43,690 bases of DNA from a virus, in the IMG/VR virus record IMGVR_UViG_3300037628_000166, positions 1 through 43,690 of that record; one strand, given 5' to 3'. The translations under genes were made by a program, and so were the position numbers. The notes beneath the pieces are model-generated. The model was not told the DNA's origin, ran no database searches, and worked only from the letters and a program-made list of their open reading frames with translations. Position 1 is the stretch's first letter. Each line of letters opens with the position of its first letter. Shown here piece after piece: positions 1 through 9,994 of the stretch.

Positions 1-1
1 C

Positions 2-3000
2 CTGGAGAACTTCGACGAGCATAAGATCATGCTGGGCTACCGGGATACCCTGGAAGCTGAGGCAGCCTACCGTCGCAATTACACGGACGGTGGCGCACAG
101 ATGGGCTCAGTGGTCGCGATGACGACCCAGGAGCTGCGTGAGTGGCTGGAGACTGCCAACACGAAGACGCCTGCCGTTATATCGGAGGTGGTGTTCGTAC
201 CTGGTAGAGGCGACGTGGACTTCCGTCCTTTCCAACCGGCCATTGACGCAGCTCTCGCTTACACGGCAGCAAACGACATCGAGTACGAGCCAGCGAAGGA
301 GCGAGCCCAGCTCGATACTGTCAGGGCTGCGAAGATCGCGAGAGAGTTCGATGTCATGGAGCATGCCCCGGAAGATCCAGAGGTCCAGGCGGCTTACCAG
401 GCGATGATCGACGAGACCCTGGCTCAGTATGAATACATCCTGGAGAGCGGCCTGGAGGTCGAGTTCATTGTCGGCAAGGATCCATACACCAGCCCCAGGG
501 ATGCGATCCTGGACATCCAAGAGAACAATCACCTGTGGGTCTATCCCACACGAGAAGGCTTTGGATCCAGGGCTGAGTTCGAGGCTATCAATAATCCGCT
601 GCTGAATGAGACTAAATACAAGATTTCCGGCAAGGTGGCCCTGGCGAACGACATATTCCGTGCGGTCCATGATTACTTCGGGCACCTGGCGAATGGCTTT
701 GGCTTCCGTGCCAGGGGCGAGGAGAATGCCTGGCAGCACCATGCGGCCATGTATTCCCCGCTGGCCAGGCGAGCCATGACCGTGGAGACCAGGGGCCAGA
801 ATAGCTGGGTCAATTACGGACCTCATGGTGAGACCAACCGCACAGCGTCGGCGGCTGACACCGTGTATGCTGATCAGAAGATCGGGCTCATGCCAGTCTG
901 GGTATCCGAGGAGGGTAGATTAAGTGCCAAACGCCAAATTATTGAGAGCCGCCCAACAGAGGATGGAGAGCTTGTTGCCCCACCAGTCTCGACAGAAGGG
1001 CGCATCACGCTCACGCACTTCAGCAGCCGACCCAACATCGAGCGGATCGATCCCAGCTTCTACGGGCAAGGCATCCGGGGAGCGGAAGGGCAAAGGGCGC
1101 AAGCCAGGCCGGAAACCTGGATCGACCGCACCTACTACGGGGTCGCACCGGGCATTCCAGGTGGGTATCGGAAGGAATCGGGACTAGGTTCTGAGACCTA
1201 TACGACGAGCGTCGATGCTCGTCTCATGTATGACCTCCAGGCTGATCCAGAAAGCCTGGCAGAAACTCCAGATCTTAATGAAACCGAACGGGCAATCCGT
1301 GATGCCGGTTACTCTGGCTATTGGCTGAAGCATCCAAGCCTGGGCCTGGTTGCGGCTTCTTTCGATCCACTCGAAGTCGAAGCAAAGAAGGGGCCATCAG
1401 CCAGGGCCAGGTTGAAGACCAATGGCAGGACCAGGCGCTTCACGGTTGAAGAAGTCCAGGGATTCCTGAGACCAGTCTATTCGATATTCCGCACAGTCCG
1501 ACCAGTCCATGTCGTCGAGGCCATCGAAGATCTGCCACCGCACCTCCAGGCAGCCATGGAGGATGAACACTCGAAGCGCAACACCACTGGCATGTATGAC
1601 CAGGGCGCTTTCAACGATGACATCTACATCATAGCCAACAACATCACCTCCATGGAGGAGGCGATCGAGACGTTGCTGCATGAAGTGGTTGGTCACTTCG
1701 GGCTCAGGCAGGTCATTCCGCCATGGCGATTCGACGAGTTCATGGACATGATCGCGAAGTCGTTCCCCAAGCAAGTCAGGGAGATAGCCAGGGAATACAG
1801 TCTGGATTGGAATGACACCGCTGAGCGCCGGATTGCTGCGGAGGAGTTCATCGCTCATACCGCGCAACGCATCCTGGCTGGTCAAACAGTCTCGCAGAAA
1901 GCAAAGGAGATCCTGACCAAGATACTCGATGTTCTTGCCAATGTGGTTCGCTGGGCGACTGGTAAGGATCAGATGTTCACCAGCGGGCAGCTCATGTCGA
2001 TCATCGCTCAGTCGAGCGACTTCGTGCAGAAACCAGGTGGATACCAGAGATCGAAGCAACGAGGCCGACTGCGACACGTCAGCGCACCGTACTTCTTCTC
2101 AGCGGTATGGAAGGTATTCAACGAGACCGAAACCAAGTCCACTTCAGCAGAAGGCTGGAAGCAATTCATCACGTCCCAGATCAAGAAGGGCAAGATGAAA
2201 CAGTCTGAGCTGGACTGGATGGGCCTGGAAACTTTCCTGGAGGATGCAACCTGGGGAGGTCTGTACGCACTCACAGGAGGCAAGTGGGCAACAGGGAAAA
2301 GAGATTTCGAGGATGTAGAAGCCATATTCCCCAAACCAATGTTCGAGATCTACAAAGAGCAGCGCGAGCTTGGTGCGGAAATCCAGTCGATCAAAGAAAA
2401 AGCTGACCGACTTCGGAAGGAGGCTTTTTACCTGGAGTTCCCGGAGACCGCAGAATTGGTGGCGAAGTGGAACAATGAAGCCATAGCGTTCAGGGACAAA
2501 TGGAATGAAGAACATCCGGCAGAGCAGTCCCTTCCTGTCAATGAGCAGCGTGATCTTGCTTTGGATGAGGAGCGTCATGATGACCTAACCAAGGAGCTGG
2601 AAGTCTTCGCTAAAACCAAGCCGAAGAAAATTCCAGTGCAAACAATTCAATCGTTCATCGAGCGCAACGGTGTAGACATCGATGTGAGGGAGCCTGGTGG
2701 AGACAGGGATGCAGTGGAATTCGACAGTGAAGAAAATCCGGATGAGGAGTCTGAGCCGGATGAAGATGATTGGTATGAACACTGGCAAGAAATCGAGCAG
2801 AACCAATGGGACAGCTACTATCCAGGTGCCTTGTCAGAGGTCCATGCAGAGCATGACTGGGATCCTGATCTCGAACCAGATCCAGATATTCCTGAAGAAT
2901 CAGATATGGACATCACGGAGCTGAACACTGTTCTCGGTGTCTGGGATGGCACTGACGAAGAAAACATGGATGATGAAGCCAGCGATAAAGCCAGGGAGGC

Positions 3001-6000
3001 TATTGAAACTGATTACTACGAGGAGGCTCGTGACGAGTGGGTTCAGAAGAATACGGACAAGATGTGGTACTCAGGCGAGTATCAAATTCGCACAGACAAT
3101 GAAGGCGATTTCATTGTCAGTCACGAGGGATACGAGCTTGGTGGGTATCACAGTAATTTTGATGACGCAGTGGCTCAAGCCGAAGAACATGGCCTAGAAA
3201 CCACTTCTGGCTGGGCAGATTATATGCTCAAGCCTACGGGCGACGGATACGAGGTATTGTTGTTCCGTTGGGAAAATCCAGACACGGAGCTTTTCACTGA
3301 GACTTCTCACTGGGAGCATGACGATAACTTCGTCGTGCATGTCCGCTTCGACATTCGCAAAGACCCAGACGGTAACGATGCGTTCTACATCGACGAGATG
3401 CAATCTGATTGGCATCAGTCGATAGGCAAGGCAATTAAGGCTCGGTTAGACGAAATTCATAAGGAACACGGCTTTAATCCTGACCACTGGAATGGTGATG
3501 GGACGTTCGGTGGTGGAGAGGAATACGATGGCACTGCACCAGCGGTAATGTATGAGCAGGCCAGGCTGGAAGCCCTGAAGAATCCAAAGCAGATGGTAGA
3601 GTTGGCCAGGGTTGCTAAGGAAAAATTCCAGTTTCTGAAAGAGAATAAGCAGACTCTCATTGATGACCTGAAAGCAATGCCGATGGATCGCCACCTCGCT
3701 TCGTTTCTCAGGGACTCGAACACTGGCGATGACTCGACTTCTGGTAACAGGCTGCTGGCGAAGTATTTGTCGATGATAAAAGCCAGAGAAGCTGACGCGA
3801 TTACGCTTGAGATCGATCTGGATCAATCCCTTCGGCCAGAAATGTTCGAGAAGCATGGTTACGTCGAGTACATGAGCGAAGACCTGAACAAGCTCTTTGC
3901 AGCTTATCGAGAGATCAGGCCGCAATTCGCCACTGGTACAGAGGACGATCCGAATTTAGAGCGCATGTCTGCTTTCCCTGGTTTCCAAGACGAAGTTAAT
4001 AAGCGAGCGAAACAAAAATTTGGTCTTCAACAAGTATTACGTTTGAAGCTCGGCCAGGATCCGATACGTTTTATTGAAGACATCTGGATGACTGGAGTGC
4101 TTCCGGAAGGCTGGCAAGTCGGAGAGTTGAAGGATGCAGTAACCAGGCCGCATGAGCTACCTCCATACGATAAAACTCCTCTCAAGAAGCTGGAGGATGA
4201 AACTGGTGCTTTTGCCAAAGAAGAATTGGGCAGGAGAGTCAAGGACGCTGAGTCAAGAGAAGCCGGACTTGATCCCACCAGCAGCATAGGGAAGTGGGCA
4301 TCTATTCAGAAAGGTGAACACGAGCAAGATATGTGGCAAAGGATTTCCGGTCAGTGGGATCGTACTCAGTTGGATTGGGAGTTGACTGATCTTCCGGATC
4401 TTTTTAGGACTTGGGGCAACATATCGCAGCAGATGGAGCAAACCGCCAGCATTACCAGAGGCATCGAGGCAAATGAAACTGAGCCGCTGCCATTCGGTGT
4501 GATTGATTATTCCTTCAGTAGGAAAAAACGCGACACCATGAGAAGACGTGTTCTGAGCTTCAATGAAGCTAAGGGCGCTCACGAGAGAGTCGCCAATGGC
4601 CATACCTTTGCGCCATTCGAGAAGGACTATCAGCTCCTGGTAATCAAGCACATGATCGCTGAGGCGCAACGACGAGGCCACAAAAGGCTCTACTTCAGCA
4701 AAGGCGAAGTTCATGGTGTGCGTTGGAGTGGTGCCCAGTCAGTTGAAGCTGTCAAGTTTGTGAAACATGCGTTGCCACCTGCAAAAGACGATCCCAATTT
4801 AGAGTTGTTCAGCGGAGAGCTGGCACCAGTTGGTAATGAGTATCCGATCACAATCGTTGCCATGCCTGGTTCCACACGCATTATAGAAACTCGTGACAGG
4901 CACGTAAGAAAGATTGTTGGCGATCGTGTCGCTAAAAAAATTATTGATTCACCGGAGGCTGAAGGCTACATCTCCGCAGAGGACGTGGGGCTTGAAGGCA
5001 TCTTGTTGCCAACGGAAAGCAGTGGCAGGTATTTGACCGGATCCAGAGTGATCTATAACCAGGTCGCCGTTAATCAAATCAACAAGTTCCTGAAGAAATT
5101 CAAAGGCAAGGTAAAGGATACCTGGGTGCCTGGTACTAGCAGCCAGCCAGATCGGGAAAAGGTTGAGCAGCAGGGGCTTGCCACTTTCGGTGAGCGTTCA
5201 GATAGGGGGAAAAGGTTAGATGCTGCCAGGCTGCGTCGTCTGAGAACGTCAGAGGTAGTGGAGCATGTTGCAGGTGGGCTAAACAGCCAGCTATGGCTGC
5301 GATCACAAGAATACGATGACAAGGCGAACGCTGGTATCTGGGGCATCGACATGCCCGATAAAGATGGCCTTATGAATTTCGACACCAGTCTTGGTTTCTT
5401 CGACAGCCTGGAACGAGCGAGGGTAAAGCTGGAGGAACTGATCAAGGCCGAACACGGACGCAACTGGGGATACGAAGCGTTCGAGATTGAGATTACACCG
5501 AAGCTCCAGGAAGCAGCGAAGAATGGATTCCCGCTATTCCACAAGCGAGGCAAGCCGAAGACCGGCGACAAGGGCCTGGACGATGCACTGGACTGGGCGA
5601 ATGAAAACATCGGGTCATCAAAACGACGATCGCTCAAACTTCTCTGGGAGAAAATCAATCAGATCCTGCGGATAGAAAACAAACAGGAGAAGATGGAACA
5701 GGCCATGATTGATCAGTTCGCTGGTCTCAAGTGGGCCCTTCGTCAGACACATGGTTACGATCTTCCTGCTCAGATTTCAGCGTATAAGCAGGCGCATTTC
5801 ACGACCAGTGTTGATTCGCAGATGTACGTGTTCCTGACGCATGGCATTCCTGAATGGCAAACCGTAGCGACCGCTGAGGGCACTGGAACGATCACAGGCA
5901 TCAAGGAAGGAAGCAAAGGACTGCTGGAAGTCTGGGAGCCGATAGCAGACAAGATGGAACTCTGGGGCTACTGGATGGCTGCCAGGCGAGCGGATCGGCT

Positions 6001-8473
6001 GTTGAAGGAGGGCAGGGAGGCTTTGTTCAGCCAGGAGCGCATAGATGAGCTGCTGAAGCTGGGCGATCTGTTCCCGCTATTCCATGATGTAGCGGCTGAA
6101 TATGCGGACTGGAATAGCCAGTTCCTGGATTGGGCCTCGGAGGCTGGTGTCATCAACGAAGATACCAGGAAGCTCTGGGAGCATGCGGACTATGTGCCGT
6201 TCTTCCGCATCAAGTCCGACGAGATGGGCGGATCCTTTGCCAAGAAAGCTGGCATGGGAGGCCCAGGAATTGCCAATGTAACGCAGCCAATCAAGCGCCT
6301 CCTGGGATCGAAGCATCCGCTGGGCGACATCATGGAAAACATCCTGGTCAACTTCCAGCACATCGCAGCTACGACGATGAAGAACAAGGCTGCCCAGCTC
6401 GCAGTAGAAAATCTCAAAGACTCTGGCCTGCTAACGCCAGCCAAAGGTATGGACTTCTTGAAGGAGGAGTTCATTCCTATGGATGAGCTGAAGCGCAAGC
6501 TGAAGCAGGCAGGTGTGGACTGGGAGGCCATGCCTGACGAAGCGTTACAGGGCATGCAGAAGATGTGGACCTTGCAGCAGCCGCCTGGCGACGACTTCAT
6601 TTCGGTGCTTTACAACGGCAAGAAGAAATGGTTCCAGGTCCACGAGGAAACATTGCTGAGATCTCTCACAGCAATCAACGAAAGGAAATTCGCAAGCGTG
6701 ATTGGTCGCATGTTTATGTGGCCACTCAGAAAGTTCAAGCGCCTCGGCACCACCATGATCACACTCGCTCCAGATTTCATGGCGGCGAACTGGTTCCGAG
6801 ACATCTTTATGGCATTCGTGAACTCACGACACACTAAATTTCCTGCGGTTTGGTCGGCAGCGACTGGAGCCTGGAAAGCGTTTACGAAATCGCCTGAGAT
6901 GGTGAGCATGATGGCTGCCGGTGGCGCTTTTTATTCTGGGTATATCAATGCCAACGATCCTGTCTCGACGACCAAGGCGATGAAGCGAGCCCTGCGTCAG
7001 ACAGGATTCAAGAACCGTATCCTGGATGCACCATGGAAGCTGTTCCACTTGTACAACGACATCGGTGCAGCATCCGAGAATGCCAACAGAATTGGTGCCG
7101 GATACATTCCGGCAATCAGAGCTGGTGCTGGTAAGGCGGAGGCAATCTGGGAAAGTAAGGATCTGATGAACTTTGCCAAGCATGGTGATCATGCCCTGGT
7201 GCAGTTCTTTGCTCAGTCAGTGATGTTCCTTAATGCCAGGGTACAGGGCATGGTTCGATACGGTCAGCGATGGTCAGAAGCTCCAGGGCTGACGTTCACC
7301 AAGTCGATGATGTATGCCATGGTTGTGCTGGCGATCTGGTTGAAGAACAAGGATGACGATCGATACAAGGCATTGCCTAACGACGACAAGGATATGTACG
7401 TCCACTTCTGGACTGGCGGGAAGCACTGGAGGCTGCCGAAGTCATTCGAGGTAGGCATGATTTTCGGTGTCGGAGTCGAACGCACGTTCGAGTATTACTA
7501 CTCCAATGAGGATGATGCCGGTAAGGTCGCGATCGATCGCATGTGGTGGGTGATGGGCGAGGTATTCAACTTCTTCAATCGAGAGACGCTTTTTCCGTTG
7601 CCGCAAGCTGTTGCTCCATTGTTTGAGGCGACGAACAACTGGAACGCTTTCTTCCAGTCACCGATCGTGCCGGAGTACATGCAAGACATAGCTGAAGTGA
7701 AACCGGAGATCGTCTTTCGTCCGACCACCAGTCCGACAGCTCGTGAGCTGGCTAAGGGTATGCCGAAATGGGCTCCAGCTACGCTCAGAAATCCAATGCT
7801 GCTTGAGCATCTGACTCGTGGTTATTTCGCGACCCTGGGCGCTTACGTGATGATGTTGTCCGATGACCTGGTGCGGAAGTCATTCGATTACCCAGCCAGG
7901 CCAGATCTCAGGTGGGACAAGATCCCGGTTGTCAGGCGCTTTTACACTGGCGAGGATCCACCATCGAGAACCAGCTACGAGGAGATCGTCTACCAGGTAC
8001 GGGGAAATGCCCGGCAGATCGAGCGAGCTGTCAACAAGATGGAAGACCTGGAAATGGACGATGAGATTGATGCGTTCATGGAGGAGCCCTCGAAATACGA
8101 TCCGACTTTCACCAATGAAGAAGTCGTCGAAGCAGCCAAAGCAATGAGGTTCAGCTACGAGGAGATGAAGGCAATCCGCAAAGAGATAGCGGAGCTGTGG
8201 GAAGACGAAAATATGAGCGGCGAGGAGAAGGGGCGAGAGCTGAACAATCTCCTACGCGACAAGCTGGATGCTGCCAAGGAGGGTTACATGGAGCGACCGG
8301 GCGCGTCTATCCAGTTCGAGGCATTGCAAGAAACGCTGATCGATATGATTCCAGGTGATCAAGTGGATTACCTGGCAGAGCAGGGCCTTGGCCAAACTTT
8401 GGATCTGCTGGCCTCATTACCTGTGAAGCCCAGCACACGACTGCAACGAATTTTGACGGAGAACACAGCCTGA
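2..8473 (+). CDS. Giant polyvalent phage protein (LPD38-type C-terminus), 5' end outside window
   Basis: The frame is open from base 2. The first in-window ATG is at 29 (2814 residues from there), so the true start lies upstream. Numbering from ATG 29, residues 1-45 look like the end of the inorganic-pyrophosphatase-like domain of polyvalent proteins. About 150-300 is a conserved phage module with HDYFGH (214-219) and ETRGQN (about 253). About 326-455 resembles the polyvalent ADP-ribosyltransferase domain (HFSSRP start). A zincin-like HEVVGH lies at 551-556, spaced HExxxH rather than HExxH. A very acidic linker is at about 900-1000. EMQSDWHQ (1123-1130) belongs to another recurrent large-polyvalent-protein module. 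The C-terminal third resembles LPD38 (LPKSFEVG near 2467). Such proteins are thought to be carried in virions and injected to protect or help the incoming genome; that role is inferred. It precedes the lysis genes and its stop overlaps the next ATG. Confidence 0.85.
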   Translation: MENFDEHKIMLGYRDTLEAEAAYRRNYTDGGAQMGSVVAMTTQELREWLETANTKTPAVISEVVFVPGRGDVDFRPFQPAIDAALAYTAANDIEYEPAKERAQLDTVRAAKIAREFDVMEHAPEDPEVQAAYQAMIDETLAQYEYILESGLEVEFIVGKDPYTSPRDAILDIQENNHLWVYPTREGFGSRAEFEAINNPLLNETKYKISGKVALANDIFRAVHDYFGHLANGFGFRARGEENAWQHHAAMYSPLARRAMTVETRGQNSWVNYGPHGETNRTASAADTVYADQKIGLMPVWVSEEGRLSAKRQIIESRPTEDGELVAPPVSTEGRITLTHFSSRPNIERIDPSFYGQGIRGAEGQRAQARPETWIDRTYYGVAPGIPGGYRKESGLGSETYTTSVDARLMYDLQADPESLAETPDLNETERAIRDAGYSGYWLKHPSLGLVAASFDPLEVEAKKGPSARARLKTNGRTRRFTVEEVQGFLRPVYSIFRTVRPVHVVEAIEDLPPHLQAAMEDEHSKRNTTGMYDQGAFNDDIYIIANNITSMEEAIETLLHEVVGHFGLRQVIPPWRFDEFMDMIAKSFPKQVREIAREYSLDWNDTAERRIAAEEFIAHTAQRILAGQTVSQKAKEILTKILDVLANVVRWATGKDQMFTSGQLMSIIAQSSDFVQKPGGYQRSKQRGRLRHVSAPYFFSAVWKVFNETETKSTSAEGWKQFITSQIKKGKMKQSELDWMGLETFLEDATWGGLYALTGGKWATGKRDFEDVEAIFPKPMFEIYKEQRELGAEIQSIKEKADRLRKEAFYLEFPETAELVAKWNNEAIAFRDKWNEEHPAEQSLPVNEQRDLALDEERHDDLTKELEVFAKTKPKKIPVQTIQSFIERNGVDIDVREPGGDRDAVEFDSEENPDEESEPDEDDWYEHWQEIEQNQWDSYYPGALSEVHAEHDWDPDLEPDPDIPEESDMDITELNTVLGVWDGTDEENMDDEASDKAREAIETDYYEEARDEWVQKNTDKMWYSGEYQIRTDNEGDFIVSHEGYELGGYHSNFDDAVAQAEEHGLETTSGWADYMLKPTGDGYEVLLFRWENPDTELFTETSHWEHDDNFVVHVRFDIRKDPDGNDAFYIDEMQSDWHQSIGKAIKARLDEIHKEHGFNPDHWNGDGTFGGGEEYDGTAPAVMYEQARLEALKNPKQMVELARVAKEKFQFLKENKQTLIDDLKAMPMDRHLASFLRDSNTGDDSTSGNRLLAKYLSMIKAREADAITLEIDLDQSLRPEMFEKHGYVEYMSEDLNKLFAAYREIRPQFATGTEDDPNLERMSAFPGFQDEVNKRAKQKFGLQQVLRLKLGQDPIRFIEDIWMTGVLPEGWQVGELKDAVTRPHELPPYDKTPLKKLEDETGAFAKEELGRRVKDAESREAGLDPTSSIGKWASIQKGEHEQDMWQRISGQWDRTQLDWELTDLPDLFRTWGNISQQMEQTASITRGIEANETEPLPFGVIDYSFSRKKRDTMRRRVLSFNEAKGAHERVANGHTFAPFEKDYQLLVIKHMIAEAQRRGHKRLYFSKGEVHGVRWSGAQSVEAVKFVKHALPPAKDDPNLELFSGELAPVGNEYPITIVAMPGSTRIIETRDRHVRKIVGDRVAKKIIDSPEAEGYISAEDVGLEGILLPTESSGRYLTGSRVIYNQVAVNQINKFLKKFKGKVKDTWVPGTSSQPDREKVEQQGLATFGERSDRGKRLDAARLRRLRTSEVVEHVAGGLNSQLWLRSQEYDDKANAGIWGIDMPDKDGLMNFDTSLGFFDSLERARVKLEELIKAEHGRNWGYEAFEIEITPKLQEAAKNGFPLFHKRGKPKTGDKGLDDALDWANENIGSSKRRSLKLLWEKINQILRIENKQEKMEQAMIDQFAGLKWALRQTHGYDLPAQISAYKQAHFTTSVDSQMYVFLTHGIPEWQTVATAEGTGTITGIKEGSKGLLEVWEPIADKMELWGYWMAARRADRLLKEGREALFSQERIDELLKLGDLFPLFHDVAAEYADWNSQFLDWASEAGVINEDTRKLWEHADYVPFFRIKSDEMGGSFAKKAGMGGPGIANVTQPIKRLLGSKHPLGDIMENILVNFQHIAATTMKNKAAQLAVENLKDSGLLTPAKGMDFLKEEFIPMDELKRKLKQAGVDWEAMPDEALQGMQKMWTLQQPPGDDFISVLYNGKKKWFQVHEETLLRSLTAINERKFASVIGRMFMWPLRKFKRLGTTMITLAPDFMAANWFRDIFMAFVNSRHTKFPAVWSAATGAWKAFTKSPEMVSMMAAGGAFYSGYINANDPVSTTKAMKRALRQTGFKNRILDAPWKLFHLYNDIGAASENANRIGAGYIPAIRAGAGKAEAIWESKDLMNFAKHGDHALVQFFAQSVMFLNARVQGMVRYGQRWSEAPGLTFTKSMMYAMVVLAIWLKNKDDDRYKALPNDDKDMYVHFWTGGKHWRLPKSFEVGMIFGVGVERTFEYYYSNEDDAGKVAIDRMWWVMGEVFNFFNRETLFPLPQAVAPLFEATNNWNAFFQSPIVPEYMQDIAEVKPEIVFRPTTSPTARELAKGMPKWAPATLRNPMLLEHLTRGYFATLGAYVMMLSDDLVRKSFDYPARPDLRWDKIPVVRRFYTGEDPPSRTSYEEIVYQVRGNARQIERAVNKMEDLEMDDEIDAFMEEPSKYDPTFTNEEVVEAAKAMRFSYEEMKAIRKEIAELWEDENMSGEEKGRELNNLLRDKLDAAKEGYMERPGASIQFEALQETLIDMIPGDQVDYLAEQGLGQTLDLLASLPVKPSTRLQRILTENTA

Positions 8474-8955
8474 TGGAACTACTTAATCGACGCATCTCGT
8501 CCGGAGATGAAGCAACGCTGGGTACATTGTTTGACGTGACCGAGGAGGAGAAACCGAAGTTCCTTTGTTACGTCCTGGAAGACCAGTTCAACGAGCCGAA
8601 GATCCCTGGCGAAACCCGGATTCCACCGGGTCGATACCAGGTCAAGCTCCGCACTGACGGTGGTATGAATAATCGGTACGGCAAGCGGTTCGACTGGCAC
8701 AAGGGAATGCTGTGGCTCCAGGACGTGCCTGGCTTCACCTTCATTTACATGCACGTTGGCAACAAGGATGACGACTCCGAGGGTTGCCTGTTGCTTGGTG
8801 ATGGTCAGATGCAAAATGTGACTGAGCGTGGCCAGGTGACCAGTTCGGTCTCGGCCTATCGCAGGATCTACGAGTACATCGTCGATCGCCTCGAACTCAT
8901 CGAGGAGATGGCACTGGACGAGGAAGTCTGGATCACCGTGGAGGATTACGCATGA
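8473..8955 (+). CDS. DUF5675-like protein, probable lysis-associated
   Basis: 160 residues. The order LEDQ, then PGETRIPPGRY (about 44-54), then DVPGF..IYMHVGN..DDSEGCLLLG (about 93-118) is the pattern of DUF5675 proteins, which are common beside phage lysis genes. The GN...SEGC motif resembles the active region of compact cell-wall enzymes, but catalysis by this family is not established. The ATG overlaps the stop of the giant gene (ATGG/TGA), so it is translationally coupled. Its own stop overlaps the next start by 4 nt. It sits first in a lysis cassette followed by small membrane proteins and spanins, so an endolysin or endolysin-helper role is plausible. No other endolysin is visible in the window. 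Confidence 0.75.
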   Translation: MELLNRRISSGDEATLGTLFDVTEEEKPKFLCYVLEDQFNEPKIPGETRIPPGRYQVKLRTDGGMNNRYGKRFDWHKGMLWLQDVPGFTFIYMHVGNKDDDSEGCLLLGDGQMQNVTERGQVTSSVSAYRRIYEYIVDRLELIEEMALDEEVWITVEDYA

Positions 8956-9158
8956 ACAAATATAGCGGCAGGCGATTCGCCAGTTTGCTACTCGCATTCG
9001 CATGCCTTGTTGGTGGATATTTTGGTGGCGAGCCGGAATCTTTCGGCGCGTTTTCAACGGCAGTGACAGTGCTGTATGGCGCTTATTTAACTGGCCAGTC
9101 AGCAACCGACTGGCAGAAAGCAAAGAACGGAGACGGACATGAAGCCGATCAAACTTGA
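8952..9158 (+). CDS. Small membrane protein, holin candidate
   Basis: 68 residues with two short hydrophobic stretches (about 9-23 and 33-48) joined by a short turn containing GGEPESF, and a hydrophilic C-terminal tail. It starts in an ATGA overlap with the DUF5675-like gene and overlaps the next gene by 20 nt. The position between a putative cell-wall enzyme and the spanins, together with size and topology, fits a two-segment holin. There is no sequence signature that proves it. The following gene is also a membrane protein and could be the holin or an antiholin instead. Confidence 0.6.
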   Translation: MNKYSGRRFASLLLAFACLVGGYFGGEPESFGAFSTAVTVLYGAYLTGQSATDWQKAKNGDGHEADQT

Positions 9159-9552
9159 ATCACTCAAAGAGATGAAGTTCACCGTGCCGGTGACGCTGCT
9201 CATCGGGTTGTTCGTCATTGGCTGGCAGGCCAAGGACTTCACGATTGCAGGACTGGATGAGTTCTTCATCAGTGAGGCTGAAGGCAGCGAGATGACCAAG
9301 CAGATTGAGGAGCTGAATGAAAACCTGGTCGGCTACATCTCGAAGTCCGAGATCCGCGAGATCAATAACCTGATCCAGGAGGCGACCACACAGATCACCG
9401 AGACCCAGTTGTGGATCGCAGCCAATGGTACGAATCCGATTGCGACTGCCAGGTTGGGTGACCTGGTGACTCGGCGTGACAACTTGCGGGAAACTAAAGT
9501 CTGCCTCCTGGATGACGACATGACCGATAAGGATCTTTGCTATGTTGACTAA
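9139..9552 (+). CDS. Membrane-anchored coiled-coil protein in lysis cassette
   Basis: 137 residues. A hydrophobic segment at about 14-29 is followed by a mostly helical, charged region (about 45-85) with heptad-like spacing of I, L and E residues. The C-terminus contains two cysteines (KVCLLDDD...DLCYVD). GGAG-type ribosome binding sequence precedes ATG 9139. It overlaps both neighbours (20 nt upstream, 11 nt downstream), so it is part of the lysis operon. It may be a holin or antiholin, or a spanin accessory protein. I do not recognise a named family. Confidence 0.7.
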   Translation: MKPIKLESLKEMKFTVPVTLLIGLFVIGWQAKDFTIAGLDEFFISEAEGSEMTKQIEELNENLVGYISKSEIREINNLIQEATTQITETQLWIAANGTNPIATARLGDLVTRRDNLRETKVCLLDDDMTDKDLCYVD

Positions 9553-9994
9553 AGTCCTGGGAGGAGCCATGGCAGTGTGCCTCCTGGTCATCTGGTTCCT
9601 GTGGAATCAGAACGGCAACCTCCAGGAAGACATTGGCAAGGCGAAGGCTGCGGTCACTCAGGCCGCACAGACCAATTCAAATAACCTGGTAACGATCACC
9701 GACCTGGGCGATAGGTTAGATACGTGCGTGACCGATCGCGAGGTAGACGAAGCAGCGAACGTCGCTGTGGTGTCGTCATTAAACGCGGACATCCTGCGTC
9801 TTGAAGAACAAGGTTTCGAGATCAGGATTGAGACAGAGGAGATCTTCCGTGACCCATCTTGCGAGGAACTTGGCAATATCGATGTTACTGCTGTTTGTCC
9901 TGCTCTCGCTGCAAGCATGCGAGACAGCGCCGACAGTCTTAACCGAAGTGGAGATCCGGGAAGTGCCGGTCCCGGTGAGGACTCCACTCCCTGA
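9542..9994 (+). CDS. Inner-membrane spanin (i-spanin, Rz-like)
   Basis: 150 residues. An N-terminal signal anchor (about 5-22, VLGGAMAVCLLVIWFLW) is followed by a long helical stretch (about 28-95) typical of the periplasmic coiled coil of i-spanins, then a Cys-containing region and a Pro/Gly-rich tail. Known i-spanins span the periplasm and, with a lipoprotein partner, fuse inner and outer membranes after the wall is degraded. The assignment rests on architecture and on the lipoprotein gene overlapping its 3' part in another frame, which is the classic Rz/Rz1 arrangement. Confidence 0.75.
   Translation: MLTKVLGGAMAVCLLVIWFLWNQNGNLQEDIGKAKAAVTQAAQTNSNNLVTITDLGDRLDTCVTDREVDEAANVAVVSSLNADILRLEEQGFEIRIETEEIFRDPSCEELGNIDVTAVCPALAASMRDSADSLNRSGDPGSAGPGEDSTP

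Noticed and set aside
107-2334. Long minus-strand frames opposite the giant gene, up to 239 codons
   Set aside because: They lie wholly within a well-supported coding frame, have no binding sites in operon context and no protein-like motifs; high GC at third positions creates such shadows.
7247-7258. GGGTACAG inside the giant gene as another promoter element
   Set aside because: It is inside coding sequence with no -35/-10 pair at the spacing seen in the other copies.
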